Shown piece by piece: positions 31,630-41,500 of a DNA stretch of 64,000 nucleotides. The stretch comes from Hydractinia symbiolongicarpus. Its lineage: Eukaryota; Cnidaria; Hydrozoa; Anthoathecata; Hydractiniidae. The notes beneath the pieces were generated by a model. That model ran no database searches. It saw nothing but the letters and a program-made list of their open reading frames with translations, and was not told the origin of the DNA. Made by a program: the position numbers and the translations under genes. The stretch covers positions 25,111,001 to 25,175,000 of the forward strand of contig NC_079885.1 of the NCBI RefSeq assembly GCF_029227915.1, given 5' to 3'. How positions within the stretch are numbered: the first letter of the stretch is position 1; each line of letters begins with the position of its first letter.

Positions 31630-31780
31630 GGTAGGGGGGTGTTGCACTATACCACTATTGCGGCTACCATTTTGATATATAATAGTTTGTTTATATATAT
31701 GTCGGTCACGGCAATTCGGTAACACGTTTTTAGTACGAATTAAGATGGCGTCTAGTTTCTCATCCTTCTAAGTTGTAACT
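31630..31780 (+). repeat. Purine tract and 3' LTR of outer Gypsy element
   Basis: GGTAGGGGGG directly before TGTTGC at 31640. The LTR is identical to the 5' one across 141 bp. Confidence 0.9.
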
Positions 31781-32392
31781 TTTTAACCTAGGAATAATGG
31801 ACACTCTCTCAGAGGTGTGTTCAAGTAATGGAAGACAGCCGTAACTGTTTATATGAAATGTGTTATACTCCAAAAATTTTCCTTGTAACTTGCGAAAGGC
31901 TTTGCAACCTTTAGTTCTAGTTTAGGTTTCTAGTTTCAAATTTCAAGTGCTTTTGCTACACGATTTTTGTTATCTTCGCTACTGGTGAGGTACTGTGTCA
32001 TCCCGCGATGTCTTACCCATGTTGTCCGATATTTTGAACCGTGGAAAAAAGTCAACATTGGTAAATAGCTAATTTCGCGCAGTGTGGATTAGCTAGCTAG
32101 CTTGCTAGCTATATTATTTAGTTCATTTGATTTTAAAGGCGAAACTCGTATTTAAGTATGCATTCTTTCTAGGTGCAATTTAGATTGAGTTTTGTATGGA
32201 GAATTTAATAACTGAAAATGATCAGAGAGAACACAAAAATCAGTTCCAGGCCAGGTATAGGAATAAGTAGCTAACTTGTGTTGATGACTTACCCTGGGGC
32301 TGGTGTGGATATTTTATGTGTTCTCAATACTAGCACTGCAGTTAATGTAAAGTTTTTTTCGTCTTTTAAATGGCTTATATACAATCATATAA
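31781..32392. other. Flank with duplicated sequence, no gene
   Basis: 31781-31930 repeats 23000-23160. The rest shows TAGCTAGC runs near 32090 and no supported gene. Confidence 0.55.
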
Positions 32393-32639
32393 CGAGGGTG
32401 CCAACAAGCCGCATACGCCGTAAAAAGTGCTGGCATTTTCGGGCGAGATCAAAATTCAAGTATTCACCCGAAAAAACCCGCATAGACCCGAGCAATGCCC
32501 GAACGAGGAAAGCTATCTATCTAAGGGATTGCAACTTTAGGTGCAGGGCCAATGGACAAGATGGGAGAACTGCCTAAAGTTTGATCTTTCATGGAAGAAC
32601 ATCCTAGCATATCCTCCTAATCTCTTATCTTTCTGCCTG

Positions 32640-33302
32640 TAATCCACTTACGATGTTCTGCCCTCAACAAGTAACCTGAAGAGGTGGAAAATAAATACAG
32701 AACCATCTTGTTTCCTATGTCACAAAGAAATTTGCACTTCTGCTCACATTCTTGGTGCTTGTAAAACTGCTCTTTCCCAGGGAAGAAATACCTTTAGACA
32801 CGATTCTGTACTTACCCATTTGGTAGAAACTTTGAAGAAGTTCATTTTTGAGCTTCCTTCTGAACCTCCTAAAAAATGTCACAAAATAACCTTTCTGAGA
32901 GCTTGGTCAAAGGCACGTACAAAATCTAAAGTGTCAGGTATACTGCACCTGACCAAAGATTGGAAGATCGTTGCTGACACACACTCGAACTATGTGTTTC
33001 CTAGCCATATTGCCATTTCTGAGCTTAAACCGGACCTTGTGCTATATTCAAATGACCTTAAGCGTGTTATTATTGTGGAACTCACTTGCCCATGTGAGGA
33101 AAACATGAATGCTAGGCACTCCACCAAAGTTGCCAAGTATTCCTGTTTAATAAATGTGATTATGGTTAATGGCTGGCAAGTTGATTTCTTTGCAGTGGAA
33201 GTAGGAGCAAGAGGGTATTGTGCAAGAACCACCATTGCCTGTTTGAAAAAAATGGGTTTCACCAACAAACTTGCTTATTCCACTGCAAATAATCTCGGTT
33301 AA
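32640..33302 (+). pseudogene. Zinc knuckle and restriction-like endonuclease (RLE), LINE copy 1
   Basis: The knuckle C..C...H....C reads SCFLCHKEICTSAHILGACK, then GRNTFRHDSVL. The ORF 32820-33302 gives the RLE: ELKPDLVLYSNDLKRVIIVELTCPCEEN, then KVAKYSC, the PD...(D/E)xK-like pattern seen at the C-terminus of R2/NeSL-type LINEs, here with E for the usual D. The domain nicks target DNA to prime reverse transcription. It ends at TAA 33300. Confidence 0.8.
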
Positions 33303-34001
33303 ATCAGTATAAGGTCTTCTTTTTGTATCTGGCTGGCACCTGAATCCAATGTTGTCAACTGACTCCTGAATGCAATTACCCAAATCCAAGCAGGCTTTGC
33401 CCAATGTGGAGACCAAGGGTGTTTCATCTCGCCAAAAGGAGCCTTCTAAAAAGGTTAGCCAAAATAAAAATGACGCTCGACCAATTAGTGTCTATAAAAA
33501 CATCGGTTTTTCAAACAAATGCAACACTTGTTTATGCCAACGCCATTTTGCAAGTATCAAGTACCATTCCAACATTCTGGTGCCAAAGTGGGTCAGAATC
33601 ATTTGTCACCTATTGCGAGATCTGTTTCGCTTAACATGGCGAAGCTGAAGCAATCATTGTCACCCATTGACCCTTCGAATTTTCTCTGGGCCCTTGAATG
33701 TCAAATGCACTTCGATGGGAAAGTGGACTTCCAATTTAATAATCAGCAAGATGTAGCAGAGATTTTGTTTGTGGTTTTGGACGCACTAAAGGGATTTTCC
33801 CCGATTGCTGCAGATAAAATCTCAACAGAAATCTCAATGTCTGTAAGCTGTAACACCTGCCTGTGCACCTTGGTAAATGTAGAAATGCAGGACATTTTAA
33901 CACTGCCAATGACATCTAAAATCCAGTCTTGTGTCAGCAAATTTTTAGAACCGGAATTTCTAACCGATGGAAACAAATGTAGTCCAGTCGTTAAGTGTTT
34001 T

Positions 34002-36229
34002 GACCTGGAAAAAAATGATATAGAGCTGAAACTTGGCACACTTACTCCATTTTATATGTAGATTACCAGAAAAAAAAGCCCCATCGATAGCATTTGTAGA
34101 AAATGAGATATGCGCCATTTTTAAAAATGGTGGATTTCCAAATTTTTCAGAAAACGAAAGCTGGTAAATTCGAAAACTAATTAAACTATTGAAAAGAACT
34201 TTCGATTTGGAACAAAAAATATTATTACATCGACTTACAAAAATCATTAATTGTGGGGGGGGGGGTAGGTAATTTTCTGAAGAAAAAAAAAATTAGAAAG
34301 AACCCGACAATGCATACAGTTATTTTCTAATTTATCAATGCTAGATATTTAGATCTATTTTTAGTTTTTTTTCAGTTATTTTACTTATAAAAGGTCAGAA
34401 AAGAAGTTTGCTTTATTAGAAAACGGAAGAATTGATAGATAAGAATAGAATATAAAAGAATAGTTTTTTAAATAGAAAACTGAAAAGTATAGATGGAACA
34501 ATGGCTTCAAACATGGAATCTTCATACACGTCAGTCTGGTAGATACAATTATTCTATTATTGCATGATATGAAAGAATTGATTGAAAGTGAAATCAATCC
34601 TGGCGACAAGTATCCGTCTTTTTTTTATAAGATTTCTTAAATTATCTCAGAAGCGAGGATGAGGTGTTCTTAATATTTTCTTCACTTCGACCTGCGTAAA
34701 CATTGAATTCTCATTAGAAAAGATTCAAAAAAAAGAAACTTTGGACATACGAGCCTCGTGATTTTCTAAACATTTTGGTTTTTTTTTAAAAGAAGCCGAA
34801 ACAAACAACAAAAAAAGCCGTTGTAACAGTTGCCGATGATACCGATGTCGCAATGATGCTTCTATACCATTGGCAAGAATATCATGGAGATGTTTACTTC
34901 TTTCAAGAGAGGTTGGATAAAGCCTGGAACATGAAAGTTGTCTGTCAGAAATGGAACCCTATCCGACAGCATATTCTTTTTGTACATTCGTTTTCCGGCT
35001 GTGATACAACATCGGCACCTTTTGGAAAGGGAAAAAATAACTTGCTGTCATTGGTCACAAAGAACAAAACATTGCAGATTGTCTCAGACACAATGGGTGA
35101 TGTTTGGGCAGACAACAGAGATGTCGAAGAAGCTGCCATCAAAGCGTTTCAAATCATTTATGGTGGTAACGACTTGACTGATTTATGCAAACTTAGGTGA
35201 GTTTCTTATATAATATAACATTTATTCACAATACAAAAAGGTTCTCTTCATTTAGTATAATCTCAAAGTGCATTTTTGCAGATACCGGAAATATCTCGAT
35301 ATGTGTTGGAAAGGAAAAATTGATCCTGAAAAGATGCCACCTACGGAAAGTGCTGCTATTCTACACGGTTTTCGAGTTCATCTACAGATAATGAATTGGA
35401 AGATATTAGAGGAAGAAGAGGTATAAATTTTAAACCACACAAGTGTCCAAGCAATGTCAGTTAAAGTAGCAATTTCTCAATTTTTATAACAATCTATTGT
35501 CTTATAGCTTAAGCAAATTGATCCAAGCAAATGGGGCTGGAAAATTGAAAATTCTCAAATGATGCCAATAAAGACAGATAAACAAGTCGCCCCTGATAGC
35601 CTCCTAAAAATCATTAAATGCAACTGCAAGGCTACTTCGAAGTCACCCTGTTCAACAAATTTGTGTTCATGCAGAAAACATGGTCTGAGCTGTATGCAGT
35701 CTTGTGGAGAATGTCACGGTGAAACATGTGAAAATAAAGAGGTCCGCTCTCTATAATTCTTCATTTTTAAAGGCAAATCTCTTATAAGGAGTCAGTTCAG
35801 CAAAAAAGCCAGCCTTTATCTTATTAATCACTTTTTTTTAGGTATTCGATGGTGATAGTAACGTCGAAGATGATTTGGAAGATGAAGAAGAGAATAGAAA
35901 CATTTTTGATATATTTGATGCATTTTGATTTTACATAATTTGTATACATATTTTTACTTTTTTAAGATGAAAACTATTAAAGAAAGTCCATGACTTTAAA
36001 AATATTGATTTTTGAGAGTTGGGTTGATAATACTTTTTGTTCTAAATTGACTGGTTCTCGAATTGACCAACTTTCGTTTTCTCGAAAATTTGGAAATCCA
36101 CCATTTTTAAAAATGGCGCATATCTCATTTTCTACAAATGCTATCGATTGGGCTTTTTTTTCTGGTAATCTACATATTAAAAGGAGTAAGTGTGCCAAGT
36201 TTCAGCTCTATATCATTTTTTTCCAGGTC
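34002..36229 (+). mobile_element. 2.2-kb TIR transposon inserted in USP
   Basis: Inverted repeats of about 220-240 bp: GACCTGGAAAAAAATGATAT at 34002 and its complement ending CCAGGTC at 36229, with several mismatches. Flanking AGTGTTTT / AGTGTGTT looks like an 8-bp target duplication. It encodes the DDTD/CXC gene below. The superfamily is not assigned. Confidence 0.8.
34790..35755 (+). CDS. DDTD/PIN-like and CXC-cysteine protein of the TIR element
   Basis: Three exon-like blocks. Block 1 (34801-35197) reads VADDTDVAMMLLYHW and LFVHSFSGCDTTSAPFGKGK and ends at AGG|GTGAG. Block 2 (about 35280-35420) has YLDMCW and MPPTESAAILHGFRVHLQI. Block 3 (about 35511-35740) has DPSKWGWK, APDSLLKIIKCNC and CSTNLCSCRKHGLSC with CGECHGETC. 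This layout recurs as multi-copy transposon-borne genes in cnidarians and molluscs; the acidic N-terminal part resembles PIN/FEN nucleases and the C-terminal part a tesmin-type CXC zinc domain (inferred). No stop interrupts the blocks. The N-terminal exon (possibly 34510-34620, HVSLVDTIILLLHDM) is uncertain. Confidence 0.6.
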
Positions 36230-36690
36230 AGTGTGTTTTTTTTACTTTAACGACTGGACTAATGGTTTTGTCCACAATGCTTTTCACATAGAGAGAGTAC
36301 TAGAGAAACACAAATCAGCAGGAGTAGTCTTATTCTTGCATCTTTAAAGGTTTTTGAAACATGGTGAACATCTGGTGAAAGACAACAGAGTTGTTGAATG
36401 TGTTTCTTTACGTGACTCTCTCCTGCAACTACCTCTCGTCAGCGATACAGATACAATGTTTAATCAGAACTACTCATTGTTAGGAACAATTAATCACTCC
36501 GGTACGTTGGCCGCAGGTCATTATTGGGCTTATGTTAAGGATCCTGTCACAAATGCTTGGTACCACTCCAACGATCGAGCGGTTTGCAAATGCTCTCCAC
36601 CTATTCTCAACAACAATTCATGTTATCTTCTTTGTTACGTTCGCTGTTCATCCGCTTTTTCTTTTCTTTCTTTTACATTTATCATTACGT

Positions 36691-37600
36691 TTATAAAACC
36701 TGTACTTCCAGGGTCATGGGGAGAAAAACGTAAATCCGAGCGGTTTCGTATTACCCCTGCTAGTCCATTCCAGAACCAGTTCACCGTCAATACCCAGAGA
36801 GTAAACAGTTCAGCTCACTCTTCTCTGGTAACTTAAAAGAAGCTTAGCAAGAGGGTTTACTTTCAGCTTGTCTTTGGGTGTAAGGACCCCACTTATTACC
36901 CCAGTTCAGTAAGGTGCCCAAGTTTACTAACTTGGTCTTCAGGCTTGACAACCCTGCTGTCCTTAGTCAGAATATGTAAAGGCTGGTCCTGTCATGACAA
37001 CCTCCTGTGTAAGGCTGAGTGTTGGGGCCCTGTAACACATATGGAAAGCTACAGCCATAGTCACAAGTTCTGGCACACAGGAGGGTTTTTATTTAATTCT
37101 TTTTTATATTATATATTTTTGAGATATATGTTTTTTCTATTTGTGTTTGCTCTGTAACCGGTCCGTTTATGTTGTTAGCTCTGTCTTGTGTCGTATTGTT
37201 TGTGATTGATGGATTGTTTTTTCTATTTAAGATTTTCTCAGAGAATTGTTATAGGTCCAAGTTGGACAGTACTCATGCTTGTAATAAGCAAGAAAGTGTA
37301 TTCAGCACCTTCTTCTGGGAGCCTAATCCCAATTTTATTTATACCCACCGTCCCTGTAGACAAGATACTTCAGTGCAGCTTGCTGTATTGTAAACCCTTT
37401 TCATAAAAAAAAACAGACACTAATATATGATTCAAAAAAACTATAAAAATTAAAAATGAACTTACTATGACGTAGCAAAGTTCTTAGAAGAACTGTTTTT
37501 GATAGTTTTTGAAAAAGTTTACTTTATAAATAACTTATATATAAACTTTATTAACTCCTTTCTCTTCAAGCGCCTTCTTCCCAACCATCGTCTGTATGGT
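36691..37600 (+). other. 3' UTR of LINE copy 1
   Basis: CTTGTCTTTGG...CCACTTATTACCCCAG at about 36866-36905 matches the 3' UTR of LINE copies 2 and 3. The rest is AT-rich with no gene; short open frames here have no protein character. Confidence 0.6.
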
Positions 37601-37761
37601 TTGTTACAGGAATTGCATTTCGGGATGTTCTGGGTGAGTTCGGGAATGTGCGGGCGGTTTCGAGGGACAACCGCCAATTGTATTTAAAAAGTCGCCCGTA
37701 TATATACGGGCGTTTGCAGCTTATCGGCACCCTCTTATCATATAAACATAGTTATGTATAC

Positions 37762-38043
37762 ATTCGAGGTGACCCAGCTAGACATCCAGTGTACTTAGGT
37801 TCAAAAACATGGGTCGAAACCTATACTTGCCCTTAGTTAAAGTTCTGTTCATCTTTTCAAATGTGTTGTGTCCTTTTTATTTTATTTTTTTTTTTATATT
37901 TTTTTAATTCCTTGTAAAAAGGGAGAATTGTGCTTTTAGAGGCATATTCTCTAGAGGAGTACAACCTCTAGCTTGTTTTCAAAGACCTAACAGGTTGAGT
38001 TCATCATTGCGGTGGCTTGCCACCTCTTTGTAAATTATTTTCT
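37762..38043 (+). repeat. SINE-like repeat, copy S2
   Basis: Begins inside the 5' head (CGAGGTGACCCAGCTAGAC), keeps the B-box-like GGGTCGAAACC, the GAGGAGTACAACCTC hairpin and the terminal GGTGGCTTGCCACC hairpin with the TTTTCT tail. It lies just outside the TIR element. Confidence 0.75.
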
Positions 38044-38073
38044 CATTATCAGCTAACTATTAGTTATTGAATA

Positions 38074-38397
38074 AGGCCACCATCAAAAGTATGTTGTGTT
38101 CGCATCCTGAAGACTCTGCAAAAATAAGTCGGTTGGGCGACCGGACATATTTTTTTCCGGGATTTTCAGATCGCAGCAAGCAAATTCGTTTCCCTAAAGG
38201 AATTAATTTTTACTGAAAGTAATTTTCACGAGTTTTTGTCAATTTTGCATAAAATAGTTCTGCCGAAAAAAAGTTTATTTTTTAAAAATATCACGCGAAA
38301 TTTTTTCCGGGTCTTTTTCCGACTTACCGACTTGGGTTTTTATTACCAAAAGGTAGTCGGTCGGAGGACGCCAACACAACATATTTTTGATGACGGC
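38074..38397. mobile_element. MITE with 19-21-bp flanking direct repeats
   Basis: Inverted ends GGCCACCATCAAAAGTATG and its relative reading GGCCGTCATCAAAAATATG from the right, about 35 bp. An exact 21-bp direct repeat (38053-38073 and 38398-38418, core ACTATTAGTTATTGAATA) abuts both ends. Inside are TTTTTTCCGGG and GGAATTAATTTTTA, seen also near 49508. Confidence 0.75.
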
Positions 38398-38727
38398 CTA
38401 ACTATTAGTTATTGAATAATATAGAGCTACAGACAGGTCCTTTCATAAAGGGGTCCATAAGGTTTAGTTTTTACACCATCTGTTAATTCCCAGAATCCGC
38501 TAGCCATTATTAATTTATGAAGTTTCTCTATCTATACTATCACAAAACTAGAGCAAATATTTTCTGTTTTCATTAGGAAATGGGTAAAACTACATCATTC
38601 AATTTCCAACATTTCCTTATATTCCTCGACATCGCCTTGTCCTCTTCCCCTGAAAAGTCTTGCATCTGTTCTCAAATCTGCCAAAATCAGTGGACATCTG
38701 TTACTAAGAGATTCTGTCAACACTTGT

Positions 38728-39805
38728 GTGTCTAAGTGCGTACCAGATTTAAAAGCTGGAAATTGGAAAGTTAGTAAAGCATTTCTTTCGGTGGATAGTC
38801 AGCTCAATTTCAAAAGGATTTTAGGTTTGCATCAGACTGGTCGAGCTGGTTTAGTGTTCTTAGACCACATAAATATACCACCAAAAGGCACTTATGCTTA
38901 CCGAAAGCTTGTTTCCAATATCATTGAAGAAAATTAAGAAGATATTTACCATGCCAGAGCTGTACAGTAGCATTTGCAAGGCAATTGGACAAAATGGTGC
39001 TCTTATGTGAGAAATGATTTATCTTGGACACAACACCCTTCCCTCTGTAACCAATCTTGTGAGATGGGGAATTGAGAAAGACAAAAGTTGCATTCTGTGC
39101 AAGAAACCGTCCTCAAATGTCTCTCACATATTGGGTGCCTGTAGGACCTCCCTTACGCAAGGTAGATACACATACCGTCATGACTCGGTTTTAATAGTTT
39201 TAAGGCATTAAAAGAGTTTTTGGTATCATATGAACCTCTTAAGGTTTCCAAGTGCAACAAAATTATTTTCATTCTGGCCGGTCAATCACCATCTAAGAAG
39301 AGCCATACAAAGTGTCCAGGCCTTCTTCACCTTGCTTTCGATTGTAAAATACTGTCAGATTTAGATTCCGTTTTAGTTGTTCCACCATACATTGCAATAA
39401 CACAACTATGCCCAGACGTGTTATTAATATCCAGTTCTTCCAAAACTGTAATTATGGTAGAACTGACTTATCCATGTGAAGAGAACACGGAATATTGGCA
39501 CAAACGAAAGCTTAACAAATATTCACTTTGTTATGCTATGAAAAACAATGGATGAATCCTGCATTTCTTTGCCATTGAGGTGGATGCAAGGGGGTCTCTG
39601 TTCAGAATCAGTAAGAACCTGTTTTCGTCGCCTTGGTTTCCCTAGCATGCCTCTACGTTCCCTATTAAAATCCCTAACTTTTTCCTCCATGAGTGCTTCT
39701 TTTTACATCTGGATGTCTCGAAATTCTACCACTTGGGTTGAGCCTGAAAAGGCCCCAATCATTCCTGAAGTTTCTTCTGTTACAAATATGGAATGTAAGA
39801 AATGA
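38728..39805 (+). pseudogene. Zinc knuckle and RLE, LINE copy 2
   Basis: Fragments 38728-38937, 39014-39211, 39220-39555 and 39548-39805 together cover FKRILGLHQTGRAGL, SCILCKKPSSNVSHILGAC with GRYTYRHDSVLIVL, QLCPDVLLISSSSKTVIMVELTYPCEEN, and the linker to USP. It keeps TGT (Cys, SDC-type context FDCKILSD) where copy 3 has TGA. Breaks: TAA 38935, a 4-base loss near 39200, and TGA 39553. Confidence 0.75.
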
Positions 39806-39839
39806 AAAACCCCTGAAAAATCTTCCGCAAGTCACACAA

Positions 39840-40713
39840 AATCTTGTAAAATTAAAAAACCCGAAAAACTTGCTACAAGGTCTTCCAAAACAACAGTCGC
39901 ATTGCCATCTAACCCTGATTTTAGGAATAGCAGTCAAAAAAACTTAAGAAACACATGTTACGCAAACTCAATCTTGTTTGGCTGTTTCTAGAAGTCCAGT
40001 TGATCCCTCCCATTTTTTGCGTAGTATGAAACATCATGTCTCAGCTGCGAAGGAAAGTGCATTTAATATCTTTGCTCAGCACGACGTCCCCGAGGTTCTT
40101 AAATATCTCCTACCTGGTCTGTCATTAGACTCCATTTCTTGAAAGACTTTTTAGTATTGGAATCAAGACATCAACCACTTGCAATTCATGTCATATTACC
40201 AGCTCCTCAGAAGTTATAACACCATGCATCCAACATTCTCTCCACCCTACGTTACAATCTTCCTTTGATAATTTCTTCGAAAGCGAGGAGTTGTCAGACA
40301 CCAATGCCTACTTCTGCCATGTTTGCAACGCTCATCAAACTGCTGTAGTTGAAAAAGAGGTAGTGTCGTGCGGTTCCCATCTCATTTTACAGCTAAAACG
40401 TTTTGCCAGTGCCAACGGCCTTGTGTCAAAAATTGCCTCTCGTATTACTGCTTTTCCTGGTACCCTTTCCATACCTTTTTTTGTAGATGGAGAAGTGAAA
40501 GTTCGTAAAAATTTTCAATTAAGGGCTATTATCAACCATTGCGGCAACTTAAATAATGCTCACTACACAACCATAGCCTTTGACCAAATGGTTCACAGGT
40601 GGATACATTGCAACGATAGAGCAGTAATTTTCTGTGATGACCGCCTTATTAACAGTCACGAGTCACGAGTCATATGTTTTCTTTTTAGAAGAGCTGAGGT
40701 AAGAATATTTTAA
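39840..40713 (+). pseudogene. USP domain, LINE copy 2 (Cys box deleted)
   Basis: The C-terminal part is open from 40291: FCHVCNAHQ, LILQLKRFASANGL, NFQLRAIINHCGNLNNAHYTT and RWIHCNDRAVIF, i.e. the LKRF and His boxes. The upstream CNSC zinc pair is at about 40177. The nucleophile segment is lost with the deletion. Confidence 0.8.
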
Positions 40714-40956
40714 CCAGTATGAGTCAGCAAGGGGGCTTGACTACACTCAGTCTTGTCTTTGGAGAGTGACGACTCCACTTATTACCCCAGTTAAAAAAAA
40801 TATATTAGTAGGGGGGTTTGATCACGCATGATCTTGTCTTTGGAGAGTAACGACTCCACTTATTACCTGAGTTAAAAACAAAGAATAGCGCAGTTGAACA
40901 GAAAGTGGTCAAAGTTTACTTTAGGAAGATAGGGATGTCTAGTTTCTGCTGATGAC

Positions 40957-41243
40957 GGTCCGCGGACCTCTTCGAGGTGACCCAGCTAGACATCCAGGGT
41001 ATTTAGGTTCAGAAATGGGTCGAAACCTACCTGCCCTTGGTTAAGTTTCTGTTCATCTTTTCAAATGTGTTGTCCTTTTTATTTTTTTTATATATATTTT
41101 TTAATTAATTCCTTGTAAAAAGGGAGAATAGTGCTTTTAGAGGCATTTTCTCTAGAGGAGTACAACCTCTAGCTTTTTTCAAAGACCTAACAGGTTGAGT
41201 TCATCATTGCGGTGGCTTGCCACCTCTTTGTAAATTATTTTCT
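40957..41243 (+). repeat. SINE-like repeat, copy S3, at the 3' end of LINE copy 2
   Basis: The 5' head has GGTCCGCGGACC and ACCTC-TTC-GAGGT hairpins, then GGGTCGAAACC (B box), and the 3' end GGTGGCTTGCCACC-TCTTTGTAAATTATTTTCT. Confidence 0.75.
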
Positions 41244-41500
41244 TTTCTTCTTTACCAAAGTGGGATGGTTAAGCGCGCTGTCTTGACTCTGAATTTTAGA
41301 GCAAAGATATGATTTTATGCTCATACAACAAAAAAAATAAAAACGGAAAAGAAAAGTGTAAACCAACCTCCATAGACAAACTTCTTTTAGTACTTCTGAC
41401 AACTTTATTAACATCGCATTCCGCATCATCAATCTAAATATTATATATATTATCAGATTGGTATAAGTCATAAAAATGCAAACGGTAATATAGCTATTAT

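Larger units (their letters stand above)
23315..31780 (+). mobile_element. Ty3/Gypsy-type LTR retrotransposon (outer), interrupted by a second element
   Basis: 141-bp LTRs at 23315-23455 and 31640-31780 appear identical. A TGGTGTCAGAAGT primer-binding-like site begins at 23456 and a purine tract (GGTAGGGGGG) ends at 31639. Gag and pol follow the order protease-RT-RNase H-integrase. Integrase is split at about 27302 by a nested element and resumes near 31212. Without the insert the element would be about 4.6 kb. It is inactive: TAA in RNase H, a shift before integrase, and the insertion. No clear target-site duplication was found. Confidence 0.9.
33440..36690 (+). pseudogene. Ubiquitin-specific protease (USP) domain, LINE copy 1, interrupted
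   Basis: The Cys box is recognisable across a frame shift near 33525: GFSNKCNTC then VYANAILQVSS. NNQQDVAEILFVVLDAL (about 33735-33790) is the QQD box. After the inserted element (34002-36229), VLEKHKSAGVVLFLHL (LKRF box) and LLGTINHSGTLAAGHYWAYV (His box), with WYHSNDRAV, finish the fold. Family knowledge: USPs are papain-like enzymes that remove ubiquitin. This copy cannot be active. Confidence 0.8.
32528..37600 (+). mobile_element. RLE-type LINE with USP domain, copy 1 (old, divergent)
   Basis: 5'-truncated copy starting just before the zinc knuckle. It contains RLE and USP regions broken by many stops, and a separate 2.2-kb element inserted into USP. It differs from copies 2 and 3 throughout yet has the same domain order, so USP was part of the family before the copies split. 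Confidence 0.75.
32393..37736. mobile_element. TIR element with 9-bp duplication, split by a LINE
   Basis: ATCATATAA occurs at 32384-32392 and 37737-37745. Directly inside it are the inverted ends (C)GAGGGTGCC and GGCACCCTC(TT). About 115 bp on each side are related in inverted orientation (CCCG-rich: GCCGCATACGCC against GCAAACGCCCGT). A third end of this family is at 56640. The 9-bp duplication fits Mutator-like elements, but the assignment is inferred. The interior is LINE copy 1, so the original unit was probably a short palindromic non-autonomous element of about 250 bp. Confidence 0.7.
38419..41243 (+). mobile_element. RLE-type LINE with USP domain, copy 2 (young, internally deleted)
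   Basis: Closely matches 59463-62261 (copy 3), starting in the RT thumb region and ending in the SINE-like module. Several stops and an internal deletion of about 140 bp over the USP Cys box near 39975. It has an extra partial duplication of the 3' UTR block (CTTGTCTTTGGAGAGT...CTTATTACC twice). Confidence 0.8.

Noticed and set aside
36945-37687. Several 60-74-aa open frames
   Set aside because: They lie in the LINE 3' UTR and MITE arm; no conservation with the other LINE copies.
40948-41040. Hammerhead ribozyme in the SINE-like head (CTGATGA before GGTCCGCGG, GAAAC downstream)
   Set aside because: CTGATGA lies outside the shared repeat in two of four copies and the distances do not fit a hammerhead fold.
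41255-41330. tRNA-like A box (GGTTAAGCGCG) after LINE copy 2
   Set aside because: No B box or acceptor pairing follows.
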